Shown: positions 31,396 to 42,376 of the stretch, in pieces
How positions within the stretch are numbered: the stretch's first letter is position 1
Layout of the letters: each line of letters starts with the position of its first letter
Assembly: GCA_963565915.1 (NCBI GenBank)
Contig: OY751490.1
Span: 372,001 to 436,000, forward strand
Source of the DNA: Entoloma clypeatum
Taxonomy: Eukaryota; Basidiomycota; Agaricomycetes; Agaricales; Entolomataceae
DNA: 64,000 nucleotides
Direction of reading: 5' to 3'
Made by a program: the position numbers and the translations under genes
The notes under the pieces: model-generated
Told to the model about the DNA's origin: nothing
What the model saw: the letters and a program-made list of their open reading frames with translations, nothing else
Database searches by the model: none

Positions 31396-34300
31396 CAAAA
31401 AACCGGCGAAAGACTGGCAACAAACCGGCAACACGGCGACAGGCCATCGGCAAATTGATGACCCATCGGCAAAAGCGAGCCTTGAGTGTTGGCAACACTC
31501 AATATACAAAGAATGATGCTAATGACAGATCGGCAAATAATTCAGCGGCAAAAGACACCATGGCGAGAAACCGGCGAAGGACCGGCCACAAACCGGCGAC
31601 AGGCCATCGGGGAATGGATGGGCCACTGGCAAAACCAAGTCCTGAGTGCTAGCAACACTGCAAATTAAAATAATGATGCTAACAACAGATCAGCATATCA
31701 TTGACTGGCAAAGACACCTGGCAAAAAACTGGCAAAAAACCAGCAACAGGCCATCGGTGAAAGCAAGCCTTTGATCCATGCTGGTGTAATTGCTTTTTAC
31801 CATTTTTGATGCTTATGACCAGTTTGTGCTGCTCATGACTGATTGAATAAAAATCCATGTATATATTCTGAGCTTTTCGGCATTTGTGCTCCTCATTGCA
31901 CAGTCAGTAATGGGTGGTGGATGTATGGGTTCAATGTGGCATGATGTGTGACACACACACATCACACATGTCAAATACATGTAAACAAATCTCCAAAAAT
32001 GTCGCACATCCTCCTCATTATCTCTACACAGGAACAAGTAAACTTTTCTACTATATCAGTTAGATAGGGGAGCATGTTGTATCATCAAGTATGTATTTAT
32101 TTTATCAAATTTTGCCGTGGATTCCAAGTTATAGAGGTCCCATGGTCTGAACCAATAATAGTAAACAATGCACCAAAGACGTCACACAGGCACGCACAGT
32201 GCCTTTCTCATGATTGATTAATAGTTTGAAGCAATAGAACTCATGACTGCATATGTATTCACCTTGTGACACACTTTGTATAATTTTTAGAAGTCCAGAT
32301 ATGATGCAAATAATCAAACGTGCAGGTTTGAGAAAAAGTGTCATATCTCCCTAAGAAATGAACCAAATTTGAAAAATGAAGGTGTTCTGAGATCCCCTGA
32401 ATGTGGAGAATCCAAAGGTGAAATAAAAGATTTTGGTCAAATTTTCGACCTATTTTGCTCATATTCACCTTATCAAGTCCTTGAACTTTAGTTGAATGGT
32501 CTGAGAAGGTTTACATACAATGTTTCAATGGTATCCAAACAGTACATGTAGACTAAAGTGGTTGTGGAAAGGGAAAAGGAGGAAAACATTGGTTTTGGTG
32601 TTTGGAGAAACCCATGATGCACTGTTGCATCACGATTTTGCCTGTGTTTTGATCTCTCATTTCAGAATACAGATTCTCAATCATACATAGCTTGAGTATC
32701 CAACTGTATATATACTTTTCATGAGTTCATAGGCATCTATCCATTAGTTAACAAGCATATTTGTGGCCCATAGAGTGAAAAGTGTAGGAAATATGATTTT
32801 GTTCCCAACACTGTCATTGTTATGCATGTGGGATTCTGAGACATATTTTGGACAAAGTCTTATCTCCAGTCTTCCACATGGCATGGATTCCCTTGGAACT
32901 TTTTGTATCAAGTAGATGTACATCTGATACACTCTATAGAACTATCTATAGATTTATTGACCATATAATAATAATGCCAGATGATGAATACATAGACATT
33001 TTTGATGTGCAAGTTGTCTGATACTTTTTAACACCTATCTATACATCACACACCATTTACTATTGATGCATTGAGATCTACTCACACTAGAGAATAGCCA
33101 TACACAGGTGCCCAGATTGCACCGCACCCATAAAATGATGATCTGTGCCAAAGATGAGGACATACATTTCAGCTTTTTTCACCATGTTCTACCTCTACAT
33201 GGTATCTGCATATCTTTATTCATATCCTCACATAATCGGGAATGAACCTCCAGATGGTTCTGTGGTGGGGAGAGACTTTCTACGGTGTATTAGAACAAAT
33301 ATACTGGTATTAGCATTGTTTTCTATTATTTGGTTCAGACCATAGGACCTTAAATCTGTGGCTAATTAATACATACTTGATGATACAACATGCTCCCCTA
33401 CTCATCTGATATAGTAGCAAACATTACTTGATCCTGTCTAGATATAATGAGGAGATGTGCAATATCTTTTGACATTTGTTTACATGTATTTGACATGTTT
33501 GATGTGTGTGTGTTGTGCATCATCCAACATTCGCCAGTCTTTCACCGGTTTTTTGCCATGGTGTCTGTCACCAGTGAATTATTTGCCAATCTGTCATTAG
33601 CATCGTTCTTTGTATATGGAGTGTTGCCGACACTCAAGGCTCGCTTCTGCCGATGGGTCATCAATTCGCCGATGGCCTGTTGCCATGTTGCCTGTCTTTC
33701 ACAGGTTTTTCGCTGTGGTGTCTTTCGCTGGTGAATTATTTGCTGATCTGTTGTTAGCATCGTTCTTTGTATATGGAGTGTTGCCGACACTCAAGTCTCG
33801 CTTTTGCCGATGGGTCATACATAACTTCACTGATGGCCTGTCACCATGTTGCCGGTTTGTCATTGGTCTTTTGCCGGTTTTTTGCCATGGTGTCTTTTGC
33901 CAGTGAATTATTTGCCGATCTGTTGTTAGCATTGTTCTTTTCATTTGCAGTGTTGCTGGCACTCAAAGCTTGGTTTTGCCGATGGTCCATTCATTCGCCG
34001 ATGGCCTGTCGCCGATTTGTGGCCGGTTTTTTGCCGGTTTTTTGTTGTGGTGTCTCCTGCCAGTGAATTATTTGCTGATCTGTCATTAGCATCGTTCTTT
34101 TCATTTGCAGGATTGCCAGCACTCAAGGCTGACATTCACTGATGGCCTGTCGCCGTGTCGCCGGTTTGTCACCGTGGTGTCTTTTGCTGGTGAATGATAT
34201 GCTGATCTGTCGTTAGCATCATTCTTTTAATTTGCAGTGTTGCCGGCCCTCAAGACCTGCTTTCACCGGTGGCCCATTCATTTGCCGATGGCCTGTCGCC

Positions 34301-34503
34301 AGCTTTTCCCCGGTCTTTCGCCGGTTTTTTGCCATAGTCTCTTTCGCCGGTCAATGATATGCCAATCTCTTGTTAGCATCATTCTTTTAATTTGCAGTGT
34401 TGCCGGCCCTCAAGACCTGCTTTCGCCGGTGGCCCATACATTCGCCGATGGCCTGTCGCCGTGTCGCCGGTTTGTCGCCGGCCTTTCACCGGTTTTTCGC
34501 CTT
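31396..34503. mobile_element. Foldback-type element with long tandemly repeated inverted arms
   Basis: The left arm (about 31396-32180) and right arm (about 33310-34503) are inverted copies. For example, the left ATGGTCTGAACCAATAATAG corresponds to the right CTATTATTTGGTTCAGACCAT, and the left CATGTCAAATACATGTAAAC to the right GTTTACATGTATTTGACATG. The outer parts consist of tandem units of about 130-170 bp carrying (G/A)CCGATCTGT...TTAGCATC...TTGCAGTGTTGCC plus CGCCGGTTTG words: six in the right arm (starting near 33590, 33748, 33915, 34072, 34203, 34362) and two in the left. The loop (32181-33309) has no gene. I could not define a TSD. Coding capacity is absent, so it would be non-autonomous. 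Confidence 0.75.
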
Positions 34504-35155
34504 CAACTTATAGAAAACATCTTTAATCAGCTTTGTCTCGGAGCAGCTTGGGGACAACATCTTTGAATTATTCAGCAAAAATGTTCACAAGCTGGAATAA
34601 AAACATTTTTATGTAGAAAAATCATAACATTGTGATAACATTAGTATTATAATACATCCTCACAAATGGAAAATAAGGGAGTGTGTTGCGACAAGGACAT
34701 TGTAACACATATAAAACAAAGGGGCCCTCATCAAAAAGACAGGCAAAGCACAATCCCTTGCTTCTCATATACACACTCCCAGCACTGTGACACTCATCAC
34801 ACATATCTGGCTGTACACCTCCTTCCTCGCACCCCCGTACCCTGCACTCCTCAAGAGTCTGTTCATGTCACTGTGTCACAGGAACTTGGTGCTACGTGGT
34901 TCATGGCAGTGTGGGTGAGGTTCACATCATTGGCGTGGGGTGGCTTTGCACAACGGGGTGAGATACATGGCTGTGGGTGGTATAAGTGTGAGGGGGAAAG
35001 GTCTGAGAGGGAAGAATGACTCTGTTGACATTGAAATGTTTGGATGTTGCCATGACATGCATGACACATGACATGTCATGGCAACTTCCGTACATTGGTT
35101 GCACAACAGCAACGGTACTTAATGATCCAAGGTTTGTCTTCATCTGTCATTCCAC
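34504..35155. other. Unidentified intergenic DNA
   Basis: No gene-like frame. A local palindromic cluster of CATGACATG/CATGTCATG lies at 35052-35083. Confidence 0.4.
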
Positions 35156-35789
35156 AACTGTGGCGCTCTCTCCCAACGGCCTTCCCTCATGCCCAACAGC
35201 CTTCTCTCATGCCCAATGGCCCTCCCTTTGTGTCCAATGGGCCTCCTTTCATGCCCAACGGCCATCCCTTGGTGCCTAACAGCCTCTGGCTGCGTCTCAT
35301 GCCCAACGGCCATCCCTTCAGGCACAATGGCCTCCCTTTCTGCCCAATGGCTCCCTTCATGTCCAACGGCCCTCCTTTCGCACCCAATGGCCATCCCTCG
35401 TGCCCAATGGCTGCATCTCATTCCCAACAGCCGTCCCTTTGCTCCCAACAGCCATCCCTTGCGCCCAACGGCTGCGTCTCATGCCCAACGGCCTTGCTTT
35501 GTGCCCAACATGTGTCCCTTTCATGCTTAATGGGCATTCCTTGTGTCCAATGGCCACCTCTTGTGTCTAACGGCCTTATTTTGTACCCAATGGCTCTCTC
35601 GTGCCAAACGGCCTTCACCTGTGCCCAACAACTGCCGCTCCACACCCAAGAGCCATGTCTCTCATGCCCAACGGATCTCTCTTGCCCAACACTCTCTACT
35701 CATGCCCAACGGCCATCCCTTGCACCCAACAACTGCCTCTCCGCGCCCAAGCCACATCTCTTGTGTCCAAGCAACGTCTCTCGTATCCA
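35156..35789 (-). repeat. Minisatellite array, opposite orientation to 21601-22195
   Basis: Units such as CATGCCCAACGGCC(A/T)TCCCT repeat in a 17-24-bp rhythm. It is the reverse-complement family of the 21.6-kb array. The family C copy 2 LTR is inserted at its right edge; the sequence in front (ATCCAATGGT) and the sequence after the truncated family C LTR at 21011 (ATGGTTCTCTC) read as one continuous array when joined. Confidence 0.85.
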
Positions 35790-35794
35790 ATGGT

Positions 35795-36011
35795 TGTAAG
35801 GGCAACCATCCGATTTCCTCAATCTGACACCTCCAACACCTCCAACTGTCCTCCGCTCCTCTGCTCCAACACCTCTGATTGTTCCTCCGACCCATCTTCC
35901 GACCCTCCAACCATTGTGATATGCCTATTACTTATATTACTATACTTTACGTTTCCTTTTGTTTCCATCTATCTTTCAACACCTCCGACCTCCGATGACC
36001 TCCGACCGTAC
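35795..36011 (+). repeat. Family C copy 2 5' LTR, first part
   Basis: It starts TGTAAGGGCAACC as at 4003 and runs to GACCGTAC (36004-36011), where the KDZ transposon begins. The LTR resumes after the duplicated GACCGTAC at 62646. Confidence 0.88.
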
Positions 36012-36240
36012 CACATACTCAACCTACACTGTATTGTAATTTACGGTCCAGCGAACGCATACAGTGTATGGTAAATTACGGAAGCAGCGAATTCGCTACA
36101 GCACCAGCGAATTCGCCACGGCGGCGGCGACAGAACGAAATGTGGGCCGGCGACAATGTCAATGCACCCGGCGACATTCAATTTCACCGGCGAATTCTCC
36201 ACGGCGGCGGCGACAGAACGAAATGTGGGCTGGCGACAAC
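36012..36240 (+). repeat. Left inverted end of the KDZ transposon
   Basis: From TCAACCTACACTGTATTG (36019) onward it is nearly identical to the reverse complement of the right end, through AGCAGCGAATTCGCTACAG and the GGCGACAGAACGAAATGTGG block. It contains internal palindromic parts: TACACTGTAT (36025-36034) pairs with ATACAGTGTA (36059-36068), and GTAATTTAC pairs with GTAAATTAC. These could be transposase-binding or hairpin structures. Confidence 0.88.
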
Positions 36241-36500
36241 GTCAATGCACTCGGCGACATTCGATTTCACCGGCAACAATGTCAATACAGCCGCGAAATG
36301 TGGGCCGGCGACAACGTCAATGCACTCGGCGACATTCAATTTCACCGGCGACAACGTCAATACAGCCAGCGACATCCACATCCAAATTCACCGGCGACAA
36401 CTGCAATGCAGCCGGCGACAAAGTCAATGCAGCATCCAAATTCACCGGCGACAAAGTCAATTCACCGGCGACAACGGCAATGCAGCCGGCGACAACATCA
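36100..36500 (+). repeat. Subterminal CCGGCGACAA repeat cluster (left)
   Basis: More than a dozen copies of CCGGCGACA followed by A(A/T)(T/C)GTCAATGCA or related sequence occur in 400 bp, often separated by TTCACCGG. The mirror-image cluster lies at 60580-60900. Clustered short repeats inside the inverted ends are typical transposase-binding candidates. Confidence 0.8.
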
Positions 36501-36572
36501 GACAGAGTCATCTGATACAAACCAGGAGGTGTTTCATGGTAGCCTATTTGACATTGCGAACCCGTAATGTAC

Positions 36573-37385
36573 CTATTTCCCATCGCCCAACCGCCCACCC
36601 GCACCCTGCCCATCTTGTTCCTGCATTGCCTCACGATCTATATTAATAATCCTATCAGCAATGTTGTCGCTGACCATCTCGTCCACCATTCGCCGGGTGT
36701 CAGCTGCCTGGCGCCGGGAAGTGTCGAGCATGTGGATCCTTTGTACCTCAGCATGGTACAGATGGTGTGCAGCATCCTTGTAGCTGATGCCCAGCTGTGC
36801 CTGGAGTGCTTTCACCTCAGCATGAAGTGAGAGAAGCTCTCTGTGGCTCAAACCCTATAGAAAGACATGAGAGCGAAAGACACAACAGGGGACAGTGACG
36901 AACCGGCACAGCAGGTGCTGGGACAGTACCCCGGTTGATAAGGCCTGAAGACAGGGCTTCCATAGAAAGGGGCTGAGGAAGAAGGAGGTCAGCCTAAGAC
37001 CAATGATCGGCGAAACATGTTGAAGACTGCTCGGCGAAACAACCGGTGAAGATTTCTCGGCGAATGACCGGCGAAGATTGCTTGGCAAATAACCGGCGAA
37101 GACTTCTCGGCGAACAAATATCGGCGACGATGCTCATCCGCACTCTTCACGACGTGGATGCAGTGAAGGAAGGTGGTGGTGTGTGGTGTGGGGAACAAAA
37201 AGTGTACTCACCCCTCCTGCGGCGTGCTTAAAATCAAGAGATCGCCGCATCTCTGCCATGTTCAGGGCCAGATCCGTGGCAGGGACAAGGAAATTTGGCA
37301 CCAGATACTCGTGCCCATCCGGGGTGGTACCTATCGTATAGCCCGGCGGCACATCGCGATGGGGTTGGTTGGATGGGGCAGACAT
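36573..37385 (-). CDS. KDZ passenger gene 1: small coiled-coil protein, two exons
   Basis: Exon 1 (37385-37212) starts MSAPSNQPHRDVPPGYTIG and continues YLVPNFLVPATDLALNMAEM. A GTGAGT donor at 37211 and a CTATAG acceptor (36856-36855) give a 357-nt intron in phase 0. Exon 2 (36854-36573) continues GLSHRELLSLHAEVKALQAQL and LGISYKDAAHHLYHAEVQRI, then ends Gly-rich. The protein (about 150 residues) is mostly helical. The intron itself carries repeated CCGGCGAA words. Proteins of this look recur in Agaricomycete genomes, to my recollection, but I know no function. Both exons are open; this gene looks intact. It is divergent to passenger gene 2. Confidence 0.7.
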
Positions 37386-37574
37386 GAGGAGCAGCAGAAA
37401 AGAAGGCGACCGGCGGGAATTAGGTTGCCAATCATCCCAATGATCAGGGCGGAAGTAGTCACGTGTTAGAAAAGTTTGTTTTTTGTTTCGTTTATTCAAC
37501 GGCGAGCGGCGATTACACGCGTTTCCAACTCTACCTACCTACTACCAACGCATTTCCACAACACCGCCCTCAAG
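37386..37574. promoter_or_regulatory. Divergent promoter region between passenger genes 1 and 2
   Basis: A gap of 189 bp separates the ATGs of two divergently arranged genes (37385 minus, 37575 plus). It is AT richer than its surroundings near 37470-37500. No TATA box is convincing on inspection. Confidence 0.45.
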
Positions 37575-38562
37575 ATGTCCGCAACACCCCGCAACATCGA
37601 AGAAATTGTCGCTGACTTCACCCGTTTTGACGCCACGATTCGCAAGGGGATGGCTGATGGGACAATCGTTGCAGGGTTAAAGGGCATGAAGGGAAAGTTG
37701 GTGAGTAACCCCCGGAGCCGTTGTATTGACCCAATTCTAATGTATTTCACGAACAGTTGAAATTGTTCAAGGAAGCGGCGGGGCAACCAGCGGCACCATT
37801 TGCCGGGTTTGCATGGATAAATCAGTTTGTCGTGTCCTGGGCCCACAAGCGCAAAGAGGATGGATTTTTGGATGGTCAACGCCTCGCCCTGGCAACATTC
37901 GACAGCCTGCGGGTACAAGAGGCAACAGCACCAGTGGCTGGGCCAAGCAATGTGCCGACAGCAGCCGTAGGTGGACGTCCGGCACCACGTCCCCTTACGG
38001 CAAAGGCAAAGGCAACGGCGAAGGGACAGGAGGGGAAGGGGACTGACCAACAAACAGGGCAAGGCAGACACGAGGGGTCAGAGGCCATGGAGGTGGACAA
38101 GTCGTCGAAGGAGAAGGCGAGTACGGCTACGGCGACGGCGAGGGAGAAGGAGAAGGAGATAGAAAAGGTGAGGGCGGCAAAGGAGACGAGGACGACGGCG
38201 CAGGAGAAGGAGAAGACGGCAACAGCAACGGCGAAAGAGCCGCCGGCGACAACAACGGCGAAAGACACACCGGCGACATCAACGGCGAAAGACACGCCGG
38301 CGACAAGACCGGCGAAGGAGACACCGGCCACAAGATCGGCGAAGGAGACACCGGCGGCGGCGAAGGAAGGGGCGAAGCAGACGGGGATGGGTAAGGTGGC
38401 GACGGACGCACCGGCGAAGAGGACGATGAGGTCCAAGCCTGCAGTGGCATCAAGCAGTGACGAGGACGACCAACCGGCGCCAGCACGAGGCGAGACGGCA
38501 CAAGGCCACAGGAATTACGCTCGCCGAGCGCCTGTCCACACCGGCGAATACAACGACATCCT

Positions 38563-38653
38563 GTGCGATAGGTGCAAATTCAAGGCGCAGCCATGTGAGA
38601 AGGAGAAGTTTGCTGCGGCGTGTTATGCCTGCTACACGCTGAAGGGGAAATGC
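38563..38653 (+). other. Zn2Cys6-type cysteine cluster in passenger gene 2
   Basis: Six cysteines are spaced 2-6-8-2-6, with basic residues between (CDRCKFK, TLKGKC). This fits the fungal binuclear zinc cluster. The protein context, with an Ala/Thr/Lys-rich N-terminus and a C-terminal coiled coil, fits a DNA-binding protein acting in the nucleus. Confidence 0.7.
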
Positions 38654-38855
38654 CTGACTGATGGCGAGGCGCCTCAGAGGAAGACGAAGAAGACCAAGAT
38701 GGAGGGCCCCAGTGTGTCACGAAAGGCGAAACCGGCGAAGGGGGCAGCACGGCAGAAGGTGACGAAGGTGACTGAATATGTCGAGGTAGAGACAGAGGTG
38801 GACGGTGATGATGAGGACGGAGAAGACAAGAAGGGCGATGTGACCACCTCCCGGC

Positions 38856-39160
38856 TGTTGAAGTTCCACCTGGGCGCTAGCCACAGGCGTACTGAGCAAC
38901 ATAGCTACAGTGGAAGTACTCTACGATACCGCTATGGTCACTTACATGGTTTGGAGAGGTAAGGCTGGTGAGAGCGGTTGAGGCTGGTAAGAGCGATGGA
39001 GCTGGTTAAGAGTCAAGAGACAACTTTTTGATATTGACAGTTTCCTGGTCTTATATACCGTACTACTGTTTGTACCAACCAAATAAGTATGTAATCGAAG
39101 ATATGTAAATGGTCACGTGATGTAATCTAATCTAATCTACGTGATGGAAAAGTTTCAACA
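38856..39160 (-). repeat. Copia 3' LTR (plus-strand left end)
   Basis: 305 bp. It has the same core as the other copia LTRs, including TCTTATATACC, a likely TATA region, on the minus-strand transcript side. Confidence 0.9.
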
Positions 39161-39226
39161 CCCCCCCATATTTAGTACATACTTCTAAATACATTTTTAC
39201 TTTTTCCCATGTAGGTACTCTTTCAT

Positions 39227-42200
39227 CTAGTTTTTAAGTAATCCGAAGTACAGGATAAACTTGCTAAAGAGGACTTTCCCCAGATTCTTAGTTAAAAGGT
39301 CTGCAGGGTTATTCACTCCTTCGATGAATTCGACCGTAATGATGGCTTCGGATACTTTTTCTCTGACGAAGTGGAATCGCACGTCGATGTGCTTGGACCG
39401 CTTTTCAGTTACAGGGTTGGATGCGATAAAGACGGAGCCATTGTTATCTCCATAGATTGGGACTGATCCGATCTGCATCCCAAGTTCGGCAAGCATGCTT
39501 CTAAGCCATGTCACTGCGCGACTGCAATCTGATAGCGCCATGTATTCTGCTTCCGTGGAAGAGAGGGCAATGGTTTTTTGCGCCGATGAAACCCATGTTA
39601 CTGCTCCAGATGCCAGCGATACGAAGTAACCAGTGGTGGACTTTCTGGTGTTTTTGTCTGACGCCCAATCGGAGTCTGTGAATGCGTAGATTCCTTTCCC
39701 AGAATCACCATCGTACATGATCGCGTAATTTTTTGTTGCCCTCAAATACCTGCAAATATCCCTAGCCACTTCTAAATGGCGTTTGGTAGGGTTTGCGGAG
39801 AATTGGGACATTTTGATCACGGCGAAACAAATATCGGGTCTTGTCCCGATCATTAAGTACAATAATGATCCGATGACGGATTGGTACTTGGATCTGAGTT
39901 CCGCATTGGGTTCATCTTCAGACTTCATGGGTTTGTAGCCCGTCGGGAGTGGGGTGTGGGTGGCATTAGATTCGCTCATCCCCATGCGTGTGAGTATTTT
40001 CTCAAGGTAAGGTATGTACTTGATCAATGAAGATCCTCTTCCCATGTTGCCTTATCTGGATCGAAAGAAACTCTTTTGGTTCCCCACCAGGCACGAGGTG
40101 CCCTAGGTCCCTGCATTCCCATGTGGTCATGAAGGCCTTCTTTTTCTCTAGTGTATACTCCCGGTTTGTGCCGAGAAAAGCAGAGTCATCGACATAAATG
40201 ACGGTGATTACAGTTTCCCCTTTGGTACTTGTGTGAATGAAAACTCCCACATCGGAGTGAAGCCGGACAAAGCCGAGCTTTTTCATGGAGGAATTGAGTT
40301 CCCTCCACCAGGCTAATGCGGCCTGCTTGAGTCCATATAGGGCTTTGTATAGTCGGTACACGAGGTGTTCTTTCCCTTTTACTATGTACAGTAACCCTCA
40401 GGCTGTCACATGTAAATTATCTCACGGAGTGTTCCATAGAGGAAGGCTGATGAGACGTCCAAGAGTGTCATGAACCACCCTTCAAGGGCTGTCAATGCCA
40501 GAATCAACCGGACAGTCTCGTACCTCACTACTGGTGAGAAGATCTGATCAAAGTCGATCCCTTCTACCTGTGAGAAGCCTTTTGCGACGAGGCGCGCTTT
40601 CAGACGCCCGTCGGATTTTCCATTGTAAACCCATTTGTTCCTTAGAGCTTTCCTCCCTGCAGGTAGGGGTACTAGCTCCGTGATTACCCCGCGGCGTTTG
40701 AGCATGTCTAGCTCTTTTCGTTCAGCCGCATACCAGTCTTCTTTATTTGGAAGAGGGTATATGTCTTTGTGGGACATTTCAACAATCCCAACCTGAGCTG
40801 ATATTGCTTCTATCCGAAGCTCATTCAGCCATGCCGTCTGACCGCCCAATCTCTGTCTTCAATCTAATTTTTCAAGATCAGAAGCAGGTGTATCTTCCCC
40901 ATAGATACTTCCGGGCATCCTCCGAACTCGTCGTTCCCTGATCGGTCGATCTGGTACTGGCTCGGGCTCCGGAGTGGGTACTCGTGGCTCGTCATCAGGC
41001 TCACTGGCAGGTGGTTCGTCGTCTGATTCGGGTTCATCTTGTTCTGTAGGAACAGGGTCATGAGGTATTTGGTGATGATCATCGTCGTCGTTGTTACCAG
41101 GGATGAGATCCTCAAACTCATCTGCCGGCTCTGGGTTTTCCATTTCTGGATCGTTTTCTGGCAAAGGATCGATATGGCATCTAGGGTATTTGCTTTCATC
41201 AAAGATGGCTTTCCCACCCATGAAAATCGTGTTGGTCTCAGGATCCATGAAGCGGTATCCCTTGACCCCTGGTTTTGATCCGAGATAAATCATCAATCGA
41301 GATCTTGATTCCAGGGAGTTTCTGCGTTTTTCTTTTGGGATATATACATATGCTTGGCATCCGAAAACTCTGACGCTGGACATGTCGGGGATCTCATTGG
41401 TCACCCTAAAATAAGGGGTATTCCATTCGAGACGCTGCATGGGCGTTCTGTTGTAGAGAAACGCTGCATGTTCCAAACAGAATTCCCACCACATAGGGGG
41501 TAAGCACGCGTCGAAGCGCAAGGCCTGAGATTTCTCCCACAGGGTTCGATTTATCCGTTCTGCTCTACCGTTCTGCTGGTGCTGATACGGGAGCGTGACG
41601 TCGATCAGAACTCCATGATCGGCAAGTTCATCCTTGTATTCATCGAATTCTCCGCCTCCATCAACTCACCACTTTTTAGGAGTAGCAGCGAATTGATTCT
41701 GGATCATTGCAAGAAATTGTCTCAGTGCTGTAATGGCACCAGATTTCTTCCTAAGCAAAACGACCCAGACATGGGATGAAAAATCATCCAAAAAGGTGAG
41801 GAAGTATTTGTACTTGTGATATGATGCCGTGGATATCTGCTTTAGATCCGAATGAATTAAATCAAAAGGTTTGACTGCCCTTGTTATGGAATTGGAATAT
41901 GATTGATTTGGCATTTTCCCTTTGAGGCACCCTGTGCAGCTTTCCTGTGATTTCTCACGTACTAACGTTTTAGGTACCCCTTTGGTACTGGTGGGAATCT
42001 TTCCGAGTGCCTTGTCATTCGGATGGCCAAGACATTTGTGCCAGATTTCAACCATGACTTCACTAGAAATTGCATGAATTTGATCGTGGCGAATCTCAGT
42101 GTCAAGCCAGTAAATGGTTTGTCCAATAATGTGGGGCGAGAACTGTATTTTGTTCAGCCCTTTGGAGATGTTGATTTCTCCACGAGTCCCGTCTACTTTG

Positions 42201-42376
42201 TAACCATGGTTAAGAAAGACGCCTAATGATAGTAAGCGTGTATCCATGTCCGGGATGTAGAACACCGGTCTGAGAAGATGGGTTTTAACTTCCCCATTTA
42301 GGGTGTGCCGTACTGGAATGGCCCCAACTCCGAGAATTTCCAGTTGCTTCCCTTTGCAGCTGTTTGGACAAATCAC
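39227..42376 (-). pseudogene. pol: Copia pol: integrase, RT and RNase H (frameshifted)
   Basis: On the minus strand the integrase begins after the protease with a zinc finger HKCLGHPN...CTGCLKGK (about 42040-41930), core Asp residues in DLIHSDLKQI (about 41855) and FLDDFSSHVWVV, and the GGGEF region near 41645. RT follows with NKWVYNGKSDGRLKARLVAKG (about 40640) and YVDDSAFLG (about 40190), then RNase H (FTDSDWASDKNTRKSTTG, SSTEAEYMALSD) to a stop at 39227. A one-base shift at 42376 separates it from gag-protease. Stops or shifts occur near 41664, 40855, 40407 and 40020. The TGA at 40408-40406 corresponds to CGA at 25543 in the sister copy. Confidence 0.9.

Noticed and set aside
35068..35799. 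243-residue frame rich in CPTA/MPNG
   Set aside because: Same minisatellite family as above, opposite strand; no domain and no gene context.
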